Assembly (NCBI GenBank): GCA_025934995.1 | Contig: JAICWC010000013.1 | Location: 1-40,089 of the forward strand | Source: Thermoleophilia bacterium | GTDB taxonomy: Bacteria; Actinomycetota; Thermoleophilia; Gaiellales; Gaiellaceae | Length of the DNA stretch: 40,089 nucleotides | Direction of reading: 5' to 3' | Shown here: positions 7,364 through 14,558 of the stretch, piece by piece | How the letters are laid out: each line of letters begins with the position of its first letter | How positions within the stretch are numbered: position 1 is the stretch's first letter | Made by a program: the position numbers and the translations under genes | Notes under the pieces: model-generated | Told to the model about the DNA's origin: nothing | The model's input: only the letters and a program-made list of their open reading frames with translations | Databases searched by the model: none

Positions 7364-8166
7364 GATCGCAGGCGTCGCCGGAAGGCGAGCACGCGCGAGA
7401 CGTGCACGTCGAGCTCGCCGCGGCGAGCGAGCGGCACGAGGGCCCGGATCGCGCGCCGCGCATGTTGCGGGCTCGTGAACAGGAGCATGTCGGCGCCCGC
7501 CCGGACGGCTTGCCGCGCCCAGCGCTCGACCGGCGCGTCGTGCACGAGCGACAGTGAGTCCGTGATCGCGACGCCCTTGAACCCGAGGCGGCGCAAGAGT
7601 CGATATGTCGCAGGCTCGAGGGTCGCGCGGAACCGGGTCCCGTAGAAGGCCTGGCTGACCATGACGCACTGCAGCCCTCGCGCGATCGCCCGCCGGTACG
7701 GGGCGAGATCCTTCGGCCGGATCCGTGCGTCGACGTGCGGGCGCTCGTCCGTCGAGATCGCTGCAGAGCCGAGGCCGGGGAAGTGCTTCGCACACGCTGC
7801 GTCACCGAGCCCGCGCGCGAAGGCGTCGGCGTACTCCGGCGAGCTGAACTCGCGGGAGCCGAGCGGCCCGTCGCTCGTGTCGAACACGGGCCCGAAGTCG
7901 ACGTCGATGCCGGCAGCGCGCAGCGCGGCGCGCGTCGCACGGCCGGCAGCGAGCGCGCCCGCCGCACTCGTATAGGCGCGTGCGGCCGCGAACGGCGCGG
8001 CGTCCGGTAACGCCTTGACTGGGCCGCCCTCTTGGTCGGCGAACCTGATGTGCGAAGCGCCGGTGAAGATGCCCGGCCGTTCGGTCGTGACGACCAAGAG
8101 AGCTGCCTTTTGCTGAGCCGTGAGGGCGACGACCGCCGCCGCAGCGACACCGGCGATACCGTGCAC
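7357..8166 (-). CDS. Glycoside hydrolase family 3 (NagZ-like) protein
   Basis: A compact 269-residue TIM-barrel protein of the beta-N-acetylhexosaminidase branch of GH3. Visible marks are the substrate-lid strand ADQEGGPV (43-50), DFGPVFDT (90-97), KHFPGLG (127-133) and the nucleophile Asp203 in ITDSLSL. NagZ has KHFPGHG followed by a D-S-H catalytic loop; here the His is Leu132 and the loop reads STDERPHVD (138-146), so the acid/base dyad is altered or displaced. At 269 residues it is shorter than NagZ (about 340). The start GTG at 8166 has no ribosome site and gives a hydrophobic Ala/Val-rich N-terminus (IAGVAAAAVVALTA) that could be a weak membrane signal. A cell-wall recycling or secreted lysis role is possible. 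It is 19 bases downstream of the PPOX gene. Confidence 0.82.
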   Translation of the reverse strand: MHGIAGVAAAAVVALTAQQKAALLVVTTERPGIFTGASHIRFADQEGGPVKALPDAAPFAAARAYTSAAGALAAGRATRAALRAAGIDVDFGPVFDTSDGPLGSREFSSPEYADAFARGLGDAACAKHFPGLGSAAISTDERPHVDARIRPKDLAPYRRAIARGLQCVMVSQAFYGTRFRATLEPATYRLLRRLGFKGVAITDSLSLVHDAPVERWARQAVRAGADMLLFTSPQHARRAIRALVPLARRGELDVHVSRVLAFRRRLRSH

Positions 8167-8185
8167 TCGGCGCTACGCGCCCGGC

Positions 8186-8596
8186 CTAGTCCTGGGCCCC
8201 GACGCCGTACCCGTCATACGATTCCGGCTTGACCTTGACGATCACGCGCTCCTCGCCCGGCTGGAGCCACGGGTATGTGTCCTCACCGAGGTACTTCTTC
8301 GCCATTGCGTCGATGTGCTCGCCGCCGTGCTCGGTGTCGAACTCGACCGCTTTCCCGTACACCGTGACGTAACCGCTCTGGAGGTTCTCACTGGGCAGCA
8401 CCGTGATCGCGATCCACGGATCCCGTTGGAGGTGCTTGTACTTCGCCCGGATCGTGTTGGTGTTGAACATGACGTGCTCCCCGTCGGTGTCCACCCAAAC
8501 CGGTGTCGAGTGAGGCGTGCCGTCGGCGCGGCGCGTCACCACGGTGCCGAAGTTCTTGCCGCTGAAGAGCTGCTTGACGTTGTCCGGCAATGCCAT
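8186..8596 (-). CDS. PPOX-class (pyridoxamine 5'-phosphate oxidase fold) flavin/F420-dependent protein
   Basis: A 136-residue split-barrel flavoprotein. FGTVVTRRADGTPHSTPVWVD (17-37) followed by HVMFNTNTIRAKYKHLQRDPWIAITV is the classic PPOX-class motif set for binding FMN or the deazaflavin F420; actinobacterial members are often F420-dependent reductases. GYVTVYGKAVEFDT and a C-terminal VIVKVKPE strand complete the fold. The ATG at 8596 is preceded by GAGGAGG at good spacing. It sits in a leftward run between the propeller protein and the GH3 gene. The substrate is unknown, and FMN versus F420 cannot be settled from the sequence. Confidence 0.9.
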   Translation of the reverse strand: MALPDNVKQLFSGKNFGTVVTRRADGTPHSTPVWVDTDGEHVMFNTNTIRAKYKHLQRDPWIAITVLPSENLQSGYVTVYGKAVEFDTEHGGEHIDAMAKKYLGEDTYPWLQPGEERVIVKVKPESYDGYGVGAQD

Positions 8597-8694
8597 TCGT
8601 ATCCTCCTCGTCGATATGCGGACGATACTCACGGTCGGTTCGAGAGGCGTTGCGTGGGTCGACCGCGCCGGGTCGGCCCACGCAACCGTGATCC

Positions 8695-10620
8695 CTATTT
8701 CTTGCCTGCGGTCTTCTTCGCCGGCGCCTTCTTCTTCGCGGAAGGCGTCGCGCGCGACGACCGTGCCGCCGCCTTCATCCGCGCGGCGGGCATCCCGGCC
8801 GGCTTGGCGGCAGCCGGCTTCGGGAACGGCAACGGCTTGAGCGGGATCCGCACCGAGCCGAGCCCGGCGAAGTACGCCGCCGAATCCGTTCCGACGCCGA
8901 AGACGTCGGTGCGGTAAGCCGACCACGTCGTCGCCGAGAGCGGCGCGCCGAGCCTCGGCTCGACGAGGACGCCGCCCTGCGATTGCCAGCCGCTCCAGTG
9001 CGCTCCGTCCCACGCCTGGTGGTACAGAGCCGAGTCCGTGCCGATCGTGAACAGGTCGATGCGGTTCGGCGCCCACGATGTCGCCGCGATCTCGCTGTGG
9101 CAGACACCGCCGAGCGACTCCCAGCCACCCCACGCGTGCCCGTCCCACCAACGGTGCCAACACGCGTGATCCTCGCCGAGCGCGAAGACGTCGAGACGGC
9201 CTTCGTCCCAGGAGACGACGGTCGGATCGGAGGTGAGGATGCCGCCGAGCGACTCCCAGCCACCCCACGCGTGCCCGTCCCACCAACGGTGGTAGAGCGC
9301 GCGATCGGTGCCGACACCGAACAGGTCGATCCGGTTCGGCCCCCAACAGGCGGCCGCGATCTTGCCCATCAGGATCCCGCCGAGCGACTCCCACCCGCCC
9401 CAGGCGTGTCCGTCCCACCAGCGGTGCCAGCACGCGTTGTCCTCGCCGAGCGCGAACACGTCGATCCGGTCGGGCGCCCACGAGACAGCGGTCGGCTGTG
9501 AGGTGAGCACGCCGCCGAGGCCTTCGAAGCCGCCCCAGTGCGCGCCGTCCCACCAGCGGTGATAGAGCCCGGAATCGGTGCCGACAACGAAGACGTCGAG
9601 CCGACCGGGCTCCCAACTGACGACCGACGGCGCGGACTCGCAGATGCCGCCGAGCGACTCCCAGCCGCCCCAGTGGGCGCCGTCGTACCAGCGGTGGTAC
9701 AGCGCGGAGTCGGTGCCGATGGCGAACGAGTCGAACCGGCTCGGCCCCCAGGAGACGGTTACCGGCGCCGATTCGACGATCCCTCCGAGCGACTGCCAGC
9801 CGTGCCAGAGCTCGATACCGTCGGAGCGCGGGAACGCGTTGTCGGTGCCGGCGATTCCGGACGGGGTGCCGGCGGGCCAGTGCCGATCGGCAAACGCCTT
9901 GAAGTCGGCGTACGCAGTGGTGCGACCGGTCAGGCGCTGATACGTCTGCGCGAGCGTCGCCTGGTTCTTCCCCGCCTTGACGATCTTCGCCCAGCTCAAC
10001 CCGAGCTGGTAGCGGAGATAGAACAGGAAGAACGTGCCGGCGCCGATCGAGACGTAGTTCCGGTCGGTGTTCTCGGTATTGCCGATCCAGTCCGGTCGGC
10101 CGTTGTCGAGCCACGAGGCAGCCGTCGCAAAGCCGTCGAGCGCATCCGGATACATGATCTCGGCCATGACCCGTGAAAGCGCCTCGCCGTGGCTTTGGCC
10201 ACAGCCCCAGCCCGTGTAGGCAGCCTCGAAGCACTCCTCCTCTTCTGCGACGACCAGCATCCGGACCGTGTCGGCACTGGTCGAGGCATCGGCGCCGCAG
10301 TGCATCTCGGTTGCGGCGCAGTTTGCGTGGTACGCGCCACCGACGTTGGTGACGATGTAGACGTTGAACGGCATGTTCGGCGGCGTGATCCCGCCGAAGT
10401 ACCCCTGGAGCCGGAAGAACTCCGCCTCGCAGGTGGCGAGCGCCGCGTCGGCCAACGTCGGGCCGGCCGCGCCGAGCGCGTTCTCGTAGTAGACGTTGAA
10501 GTGCGGCGTCGAGCCGCGCTTCGTGTACGGACCGCCGTCACGCACCACCTGCAGCGTCTCGGGCGGAATCTCGACACCGTCCTTCACCAGCACGTGAAGG
10601 GGTGCGATCTTCGTAGGCAC
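8695..10620 (-). CDS. Seven-bladed PLL-like lectin propeller with degenerate peptidase-like N-terminal domain and basic tail
   Basis: A 641-residue protein in three parts. Residues 1 to about 270 look like a gluzincin peptidase fold ([17 protein letters not shown], then a Cys-rich segment), but the HExxH position reads GEALS and the following Glu motif reads WLDNGRPDW, so activity is probably lost. Then seven repeats follow with exact 45-residue spacing, each of the form [32 protein letters not shown], as in Photorhabdus-type (PLL, DUF346-like) fucose-binding propellers. The last 45 residues are Pro/Ala/Lys-rich and end [14 protein letters not shown]. No signal peptide is visible. The GTG at 10620 is chosen because AAGGAGG precedes it by 5 bases; an in-frame GTG at 10626 lies inside that ribosome site. 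Confidence 0.82.
   Translation of the reverse strand: MPTKIAPLHVLVKDGVEIPPETLQVVRDGGPYTKRGSTPHFNVYYENALGAAGPTLADAALATCEAEFFRLQGYFGGITPPNMPFNVYIVTNVGGAYHANCAATEMHCGADASTSADTVRMLVVAEEEECFEAAYTGWGCGQSHGEALSRVMAEIMYPDALDGFATAASWLDNGRPDWIGNTENTDRNYVSIGAGTFFLFYLRYQLGLSWAKIVKAGKNQATLAQTYQRLTGRTTAYADFKAFADRHWPAGTPSGIAGTDNAFPRSDGIELWHGWQSLGGIVESAPVTVSWGPSRFDSFAIGTDSALYHRWYDGAHWGGWESLGGICESAPSVVSWEPGRLDVFVVGTDSGLYHRWWDGAHWGGFEGLGGVLTSQPTAVSWAPDRIDVFALGEDNACWHRWWDGHAWGGWESLGGILMGKIAAACWGPNRIDLFGVGTDRALYHRWWDGHAWGGWESLGGILTSDPTVVSWDEGRLDVFALGEDHACWHRWWDGHAWGGWESLGGVCHSEIAATSWAPNRIDLFTIGTDSALYHQAWDGAHWSGWQSQGGVLVEPRLGAPLSATTWSAYRTDVFGVGTDSAAYFAGLGSVRIPLKPLPFPKPAAAKPAGMPAARMKAAARSSRATPSAKKKAPAKKTAGKK
8857..9798 (-). 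repeat. Tandem 135-bp coding repeats (propeller blades)
   Basis: Seven in-frame copies of a 135-base unit encode the propeller blades. The tryptophan that opens each blade recurs every 45 codons. Copies around 9110, 9245 and 9380 share nearly identical stretches of about 50 bases, which shows recent duplication or gene conversion among the central blades, while the first and last blades have diverged more. Confidence 0.85.
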
Positions 10621-10693
10621 GGGCACCTCCTTGGTAGGGAGGCTCGTAGCGGAGCTGCCGCACCGCCCCGTGCGAGCGATCGACTGAGCTTCG

Positions 10694-10723
10694 AATCTAC
10701 GACCTTCCTCTACGCCTTGTCAA
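10694..10723 (-). promoter_or_regulatory. Predicted promoter of the propeller protein gene
   Basis: On the minus strand TTGACA (10718-10723), a perfect -35, is followed after 18 bases by TAGATT (10694-10699), a good -10. The predicted transcript start near 10687 gives a leader of about 65 bases with a strong AAGGAGG site before the GTG at 10620. Confidence 0.6.
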
Positions 10724-10793
10724 AACGGTCCACGAAGCACAAGATTCGGCAACACACGAACCTGCGGTCCCCTGGAGAGCGTTTCTGCGGCAA

Positions 10794-11024
10794 ATGCTCG
10801 ATCCTGTCCCCGATTACCTGAACTGCCCCGAGTGCGGAACGTCGGTGTCGGCGGCCGCCATCGGCTCGCACGCCTGCGACGACCGTCACCGCCGCGAGCA
10901 CCACGACCGCACCGCGACGGCGCAGGTGGCAGAGCTCGAGGCCGACATCCGCAGCTTCCTCGAGAGCCCGCACGGCCGGTTCGAGCTCTTCTACGCCCAA
11001 CGCACGCGCCGCCGGGCGAGCTGA
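10794..11024 (+). CDS. Small zinc-ribbon-like hypothetical protein
   Basis: A 76-residue protein. The N-terminus has YLNCPECGTSVSAAAIGSHAC, a Cys-x2-Cys plus His-x-Cys arrangement able to bind one zinc ion, followed by a charged helical C-terminal half (AELEADIRSFLESPHGRFELFYAQR). It resembles short actinobacterial proteins of unknown function that pair a CPxCG knuckle with a helix. ATG start at 10794 with only a weak ribosome site. It is divergent from the propeller gene and is followed by an unrelated dehydrogenase after 87 bases. Role unknown; a nucleic-acid or protein-binding function would be guesswork. Confidence 0.6.
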   Translation: MLDPVPDYLNCPECGTSVSAAAIGSHACDDRHRREHHDRTATAQVAELEADIRSFLESPHGRFELFYAQRTRRRAS

Positions 11025-11111
11025 CGCCCGGACGTTTGCCGTCGCGTCAGGCTGTACATCGCGCCGCCGAGCTTGACTCCTACCCCTCGGGTCGTTTATT
11101 CATACTGCACA

Positions 11112-12008
11112 GTGAGCGCGCGCCGCGACCACCGTCAGCTCGTCGGCCTGATCGGGGTCGGAAACATGGGTGCAGCCGTCGGGGAGCGGCTCCTCGCTGC
11201 CGGACACGACCTCGTCGTCCACAACCGGAGCCGCGATAAGACCGAGACGCTCGCGAGCCGCGGCGCCGTGGTCGCAGAGACGCCGGCCGATCTCGCCGCC
11301 GCCGCGGCTGTCGTCTTCACATCACTCTCCGACGACGCCGCCTTGGAAGCCGTCGCCGGGGAGGTCGCGGGCGTCGCACGCCCGGGCGCCGTCCTCGTCG
11401 ACCTGAGCACCGTCTCGCCGACGGCGTCCGCGCGCGTCGCCGCGCTCGCCGACCACGCGTCGCTCGCGTATCTGCGCGCGCCGGTCAGCGGCAACCCCGC
11501 GGTCGTGCGCGCGGGAAACGTGAGCTTCATCGTCTCCGGCCCGCGCGAGGCGCTCGAGCAGGTCGAGCCGCTGCTGCGCGCGATCGGGCGCGCCGTCATC
11601 TTCGTCGGCGAGGGCGAGCAGGCCCGCGTCGTCAAGTTGGCGATCAATCTCGTGATCGGCGGGCTCGCTCAGCTCATGGCGGAGGCGCTCGTGCTCGGAG
11701 AGGCGTCCGGCGTCTCGCGCGCGGCATTGCTCGAGACGATGGGAGAGTCTGCGGCCGGCGCGCCGTTCGTCAAGTACAAGACGGAGCCGCTGCTCCGGGA
11801 CGACTACTCGGCCACGTTCACGACGCGCCTCATGGAGAAGGACCTCGACCTCGTGCTCGCTGCAGCCGAGGACGCGGGTGTGCGACTCCCGCTCACCGAG
11901 GAGATCAAAGGGCTCGTCCGTTCGGCGATCGACGCCGGCTACGGCGACGACGACTTCATGGCGCTCTTTCCGCATCTGCAGAACGCCGGCGACGGGGCCG
12001 TCGTATGA
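11112..12008 (+). CDS. 3-hydroxyisobutyrate dehydrogenase-family NAD(P)-dependent oxidoreductase
   Basis: A 298-residue beta-hydroxyacid dehydrogenase. The Rossmann motif is GVGNMG (15-20), the substrate-binding block is APVSGNPAVVRAG (123-135), and the catalytic Lys175 lies in VVKLAINL. The C-terminal all-helical domain (MEKDLDLVLAAAEDAGVRLPL) is typical. The family oxidises 3-hydroxyisobutyrate, tartronate semialdehyde and related compounds. Start: the GTG at 11112 leaves the normal short N-terminus; a TTG at 11073 would add 13 residues. No ribosome site precedes either, and promoter-like sequence runs right up to the GTG. It overlaps the bicupin gene by 4 bases (ATGA), so the two act together. 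Confidence 0.88.
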   Translation: MSARRDHRQLVGLIGVGNMGAAVGERLLAAGHDLVVHNRSRDKTETLASRGAVVAETPADLAAAAAVVFTSLSDDAALEAVAGEVAGVARPGAVLVDLSTVSPTASARVAALADHASLAYLRAPVSGNPAVVRAGNVSFIVSGPREALEQVEPLLRAIGRAVIFVGEGEQARVVKLAINLVIGGLAQLMAEALVLGEASGVSRAALLETMGESAAGAPFVKYKTEPLLRDDYSATFTTRLMEKDLDLVLAAAEDAGVRLPLTEEIKGLVRSAIDAGYGDDDFMALFPHLQNAGDGAVV

Positions 12009-12928
12009 CGAACGGCGACTCGGGCACCCGCAAGCTCGCGGACGGCATGCCGTCGTACCGGCTCCTGCGCCGCGAGGACATCCAGCTGAACGAAGCGCTG
12101 CCGGGCCACGCGAACGGCCTCAAGAGCTGCCGTCTCGTCGACGGCTCGCTCGGCTCCACGCACATGGCGCTCACGCTCGTCTCGCTCGAGGCCGGACACG
12201 TCGACACGCACCTGCACTCGTTCGAGACGGGGTTCTACGTGCTCGAGGGGGAGCCCGTGCTCTACCTCGACGGCCGCGGAATTGCGCTCCAGCCCGGTGC
12301 GTGCGGCGCCGTTCCCGTGGGCGTGCCGCACGCGTTCCGCGCCGACGAAAGCGCGCGCTGGATCGAGATGGTCGCCCCGCGCCCACGACCGGACGGGAGC
12401 GACACATTCTTTCTCGGCGCGACGCCCGAGACGCCGCCGGAGCCGCTGGACGTGCGCGATCCGCGCAACCGCAATCTCTTCCTCCTCAGCGACGGCCAGA
12501 TGGACCTCGACGTCCTCAAGCGCGGCGCCGCAGTCGGAGCGCCGACGGTGTCCGCGAGCATGGCCACCGCGGTTCTCGCGTACAGCGGCATCGCCGTGAA
12601 GATGCTCGTCGACCAGCGGCTCGACGCACAGCTCCACACGATGTTCATGGTCGACTACCAGCCGGGCGCCGTTGCGCACCCGCACGATCATCCCTTCGAG
12701 GAGTCGTACTACATGCTCGAAGGCGAGATCGATGTCGTTGCCGACGGAGACCGTTACACGCTCCGACCGGGCGACTTCTTCTGGACCGCGACGGGTTGTG
12801 TCCACGCGTTCTACGAAGTGCAGGGCGCGTACGTCCGCTGGCTCGAGACCTCTGCGCCCGGACCGCCCGCGCGGCACTCGTACCGCTTCTCGCGCGACTG
12901 GGATTACCTCGCCGAGCAACTCGGTTAG
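12005..12928 (+). CDS. Bicupin protein, (S)-ureidoglycine aminohydrolase-like
   Basis: A 307-residue protein made of two cupin barrels. Cupin one has HTHLHSFETGFYVLEGEPVLYLDG-like spacing (about residues 62-85) and PVGVPHAFRA; cupin two has HPHDHPFEESYYMLEGEID with two His and a Glu as metal ligands (about residues 224-236) and a late His in TGCVHAFYE. The architecture matches ureidoglycine aminohydrolase (UGHY/YlbA) of allantoin breakdown, which works with Mn2+ in the C-terminal cupin. It could equally be another bicupin isomerase or hydrolase. Translation is coupled to the upstream dehydrogenase gene; 32 bases downstream comes a cupin-containing regulator. Function assignment is moderate; fold assignment is strong. 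Confidence 0.8.
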   Translation: MTNGDSGTRKLADGMPSYRLLRREDIQLNEALPGHANGLKSCRLVDGSLGSTHMALTLVSLEAGHVDTHLHSFETGFYVLEGEPVLYLDGRGIALQPGACGAVPVGVPHAFRADESARWIEMVAPRPRPDGSDTFFLGATPETPPEPLDVRDPRNRNLFLLSDGQMDLDVLKRGAAVGAPTVSASMATAVLAYSGIAVKMLVDQRLDAQLHTMFMVDYQPGAVAHPHDHPFEESYYMLEGEIDVVADGDRYTLRPGDFFWTATGCVHAFYEVQGAYVRWLETSAPGPPARHSYRFSRDWDYLAEQLG

Positions 12929-12960
12929 ACGCACCGCTACCGTCAGAGGAGGTGAACGCC

Positions 12961-13578
12961 ATGGACCGCACGTTCGAGCTCGCGAAGGTCGGCAGCCGCC
13001 TGCGCGAAGAGCGCGAGCGGCGTGGAATCAGCCTGCGCGAGCTCGCGCGACGCGTCGGCGTGTCGCCGAGCCTCGTGTCGCAGATCGAGCTCGACCGCGT
13101 CAATCCGTCGGTGAGCACGCTCTACGCCCTCGTCACCGATCTCGGCATGACCATGGGCGACGTCTTCGGCGACAACGCGCAGGAGGCGCCGCGTCCCTCC
13201 ACGTCGACGCGCGACCACGATGGGCTCGTCACGCTCCCCGACACACGCCGCGTCATCGACCTCGCGTCGGGTGTGCGCTGGGAACGGCTGACTCCCCACA
13301 CGGATCCCGAGATCGAGTTCCTGCACGTCGTCTACCCGGTCGGAGGAGAGTCCTGTCCGGCGGACGCGCTTCTCACCCACGGCGGCCGCGAGTACGGCTA
13401 CGTCACGAGCGGCATGCTCGGCGTGCGCGTCGGCTTCGACGAGTACGAGCTCGGGCCGGGCGGCTCGATCGCGTTCGACTCTTCCTCTCCGCACCGCCTC
13501 TGGACGATCGGCGACGAGCCGGCGAGCGCCGTGTGGGTCGTCGTCGGCCGCGCCGCCGACCCGCGCAGCGCGCTCTAG
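12961..13578 (+). CDS. XRE-family transcriptional regulator with C-terminal cupin domain
   Basis: A 205-residue regulator. Residues 9-64 form a lambda-repressor-type helix-turn-helix (VGSRLREERERRGISLRELARRVGVSPSLVSQIE, then NPSVSTLYALVTDLGMTMGDVF). The C-terminal part from about residue 100 is a single cupin barrel (EFLHVVYPVGG, GREYGYVTSGMLGVRVG, LGPGGSIAFDSSSPHRL), which in this group senses a small ligand. The ATG at 12961 follows a strong AGAGGAGGTGA site. It is probably the local regulator of this locus, including the importer operon that converges on it with a 4-base overlap at 13575-13578. Ligand and operator are unknown. Confidence 0.92.
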   Translation: MDRTFELAKVGSRLREERERRGISLRELARRVGVSPSLVSQIELDRVNPSVSTLYALVTDLGMTMGDVFGDNAQEAPRPSTSTRDHDGLVTLPDTRRVIDLASGVRWERLTPHTDPEIEFLHVVYPVGGESCPADALLTHGGREYGYVTSGMLGVRVGFDEYELGPGGSIAFDSSSPHRLWTIGDEPASAVWVVVGRAADPRSAL

Positions 13579-14558
13579 CCCACCGTCGAGGGGATACCGC
13601 GCACCTTGCGCCGAGCGGCGCGCGCTCGCGACGCGAGCTCGGGCGCCTGGTAGAGCGCCAACGCGAGCAGGATCAACACGCCGATCGTCATGTCGGCGTA
13701 CTCCGTCGGCTGCTGGAAGAGCGGCAGGACGTTGTCGATCTCGGTCAGGAAGAAGGCCGCGAGAAGCGTGCCGACGTACGACCCCTTGCCGCCGGCGAGG
13801 CTCGCCCCGCCGAGGACGGCTGCTGCGATGCTCTCGAGCGCCTGGTTGCCGACGATCGGCGAGCCGATCTGCACCTCCGCCGCAAGGTAGAACCCGGCGA
13901 CGGCCGCGAACACCGAACAGGCGACGAAGGCGAGCACGACGACGCGCCCGGTCGATCGCCCGAGCCGCCGCGAGGAGGTCGCGTCGAGGCCGACTGCGCG
14001 GAACGCGAGGCCCCCCGACGTCCGGTAGAGCCACATGTCCGCGGCGAGCGCCAGCACCACCACACCGACGAACGCGAGCGGCAGGAAGGAGACGCCTTTC
14101 GTCAGCGTCGACGTGACGTCCGTGTTGATCGCGCCCGTTGGGTAGCTCCGCAGCAGAAGCGAGGCGCCTTCGAGGATGCTCAGCGTCCCGAGCGTCGCGA
14201 TGATCGACGGCAGGCGGAACACGCGGATCAGCAACGCGTTGAAGACCCCGGTCGCGAGCCCGACGCCCACCACTGCGAGCGCCCCCGGGAAGAGGGCAGC
14301 CGTGGACATGCCCGGCGTGAGCGTGAAGGACGCCGTGACGACGCACATCGTCATCAGCGCCGCGACCGACACGTCGAAGCCGCCGACGAGCAATGCTGTC
14401 GCCTGCCCCATCGAGACGAGAACGAGCGGCATCGCCTCCAGCAGCAGGCTGTTCACGTTCGAGCTGCTGAGGAACGCCGACTGTGATGCCGCCGCGTATG
14501 CCCCGAGCGCGACGATCAGCAGCGTCATCAACGCCGGCGGCAGGAATCCGCGCCTCAC
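13575..14558 (-). CDS. Ribose-type ABC transporter permease (second permease of the operon)
   Basis: A 327-residue RbsC-family membrane subunit with about nine hydrophobic segments. Characteristic blocks are MPLVLVSMGQATALLVGGFDVS, RLPSIIATLGTLSILEG, GLDATSSRRLGRSTG (coupling loop) and AAAVLGGASLAGGKGSYVGT. It is the last gene of a four-gene leftward importer operon; its start overlaps the ATPase stop by 4 bases. The operon carries two different permeases (this one and the one at 17421-18479), so the channel is probably a heterodimer, as in some nucleoside and sugar importers of this class. It converges with the XRE-cupin regulator gene. Confidence 0.9.
   Translation of the reverse strand: MRRGFLPPALMTLLIVALGAYAAASQSAFLSSSNVNSLLLEAMPLVLVSMGQATALLVGGFDVSVAALMTMCVVTASFTLTPGMSTAALFPGALAVVGVGLATGVFNALLIRVFRLPSIIATLGTLSILEGASLLLRSYPTGAINTDVTSTLTKGVSFLPLAFVGVVVLALAADMWLYRTSGGLAFRAVGLDATSSRRLGRSTGRVVVLAFVACSVFAAVAGFYLAAEVQIGSPIVGNQALESIAAAVLGGASLAGGKGSYVGTLLAAFFLTEIDNVLPLFQQPTEYADMTIGVLILLALALYQAPELASRARAARRKVRGIPSTVG

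Noticed and set aside
8857-9798. CRISPR-like or satellite array
   Set aside because: The 135-base units are contiguous, in frame and encode propeller blades; there are no spacers.
8186-10234. 682-codon leftward frame spanning the propeller gene and the PPOX gene
   Set aside because: Only its last 136 codons (from ATG 8596 with a strong ribosome site) look like a real protein; the rest is a shifted reading of the propeller repeats.
12672-14486. 604-codon rightward frame over the XRE-cupin and permease genes
   Set aside because: Arg-rich low-complexity translation that crosses two well-supported genes in other frames.
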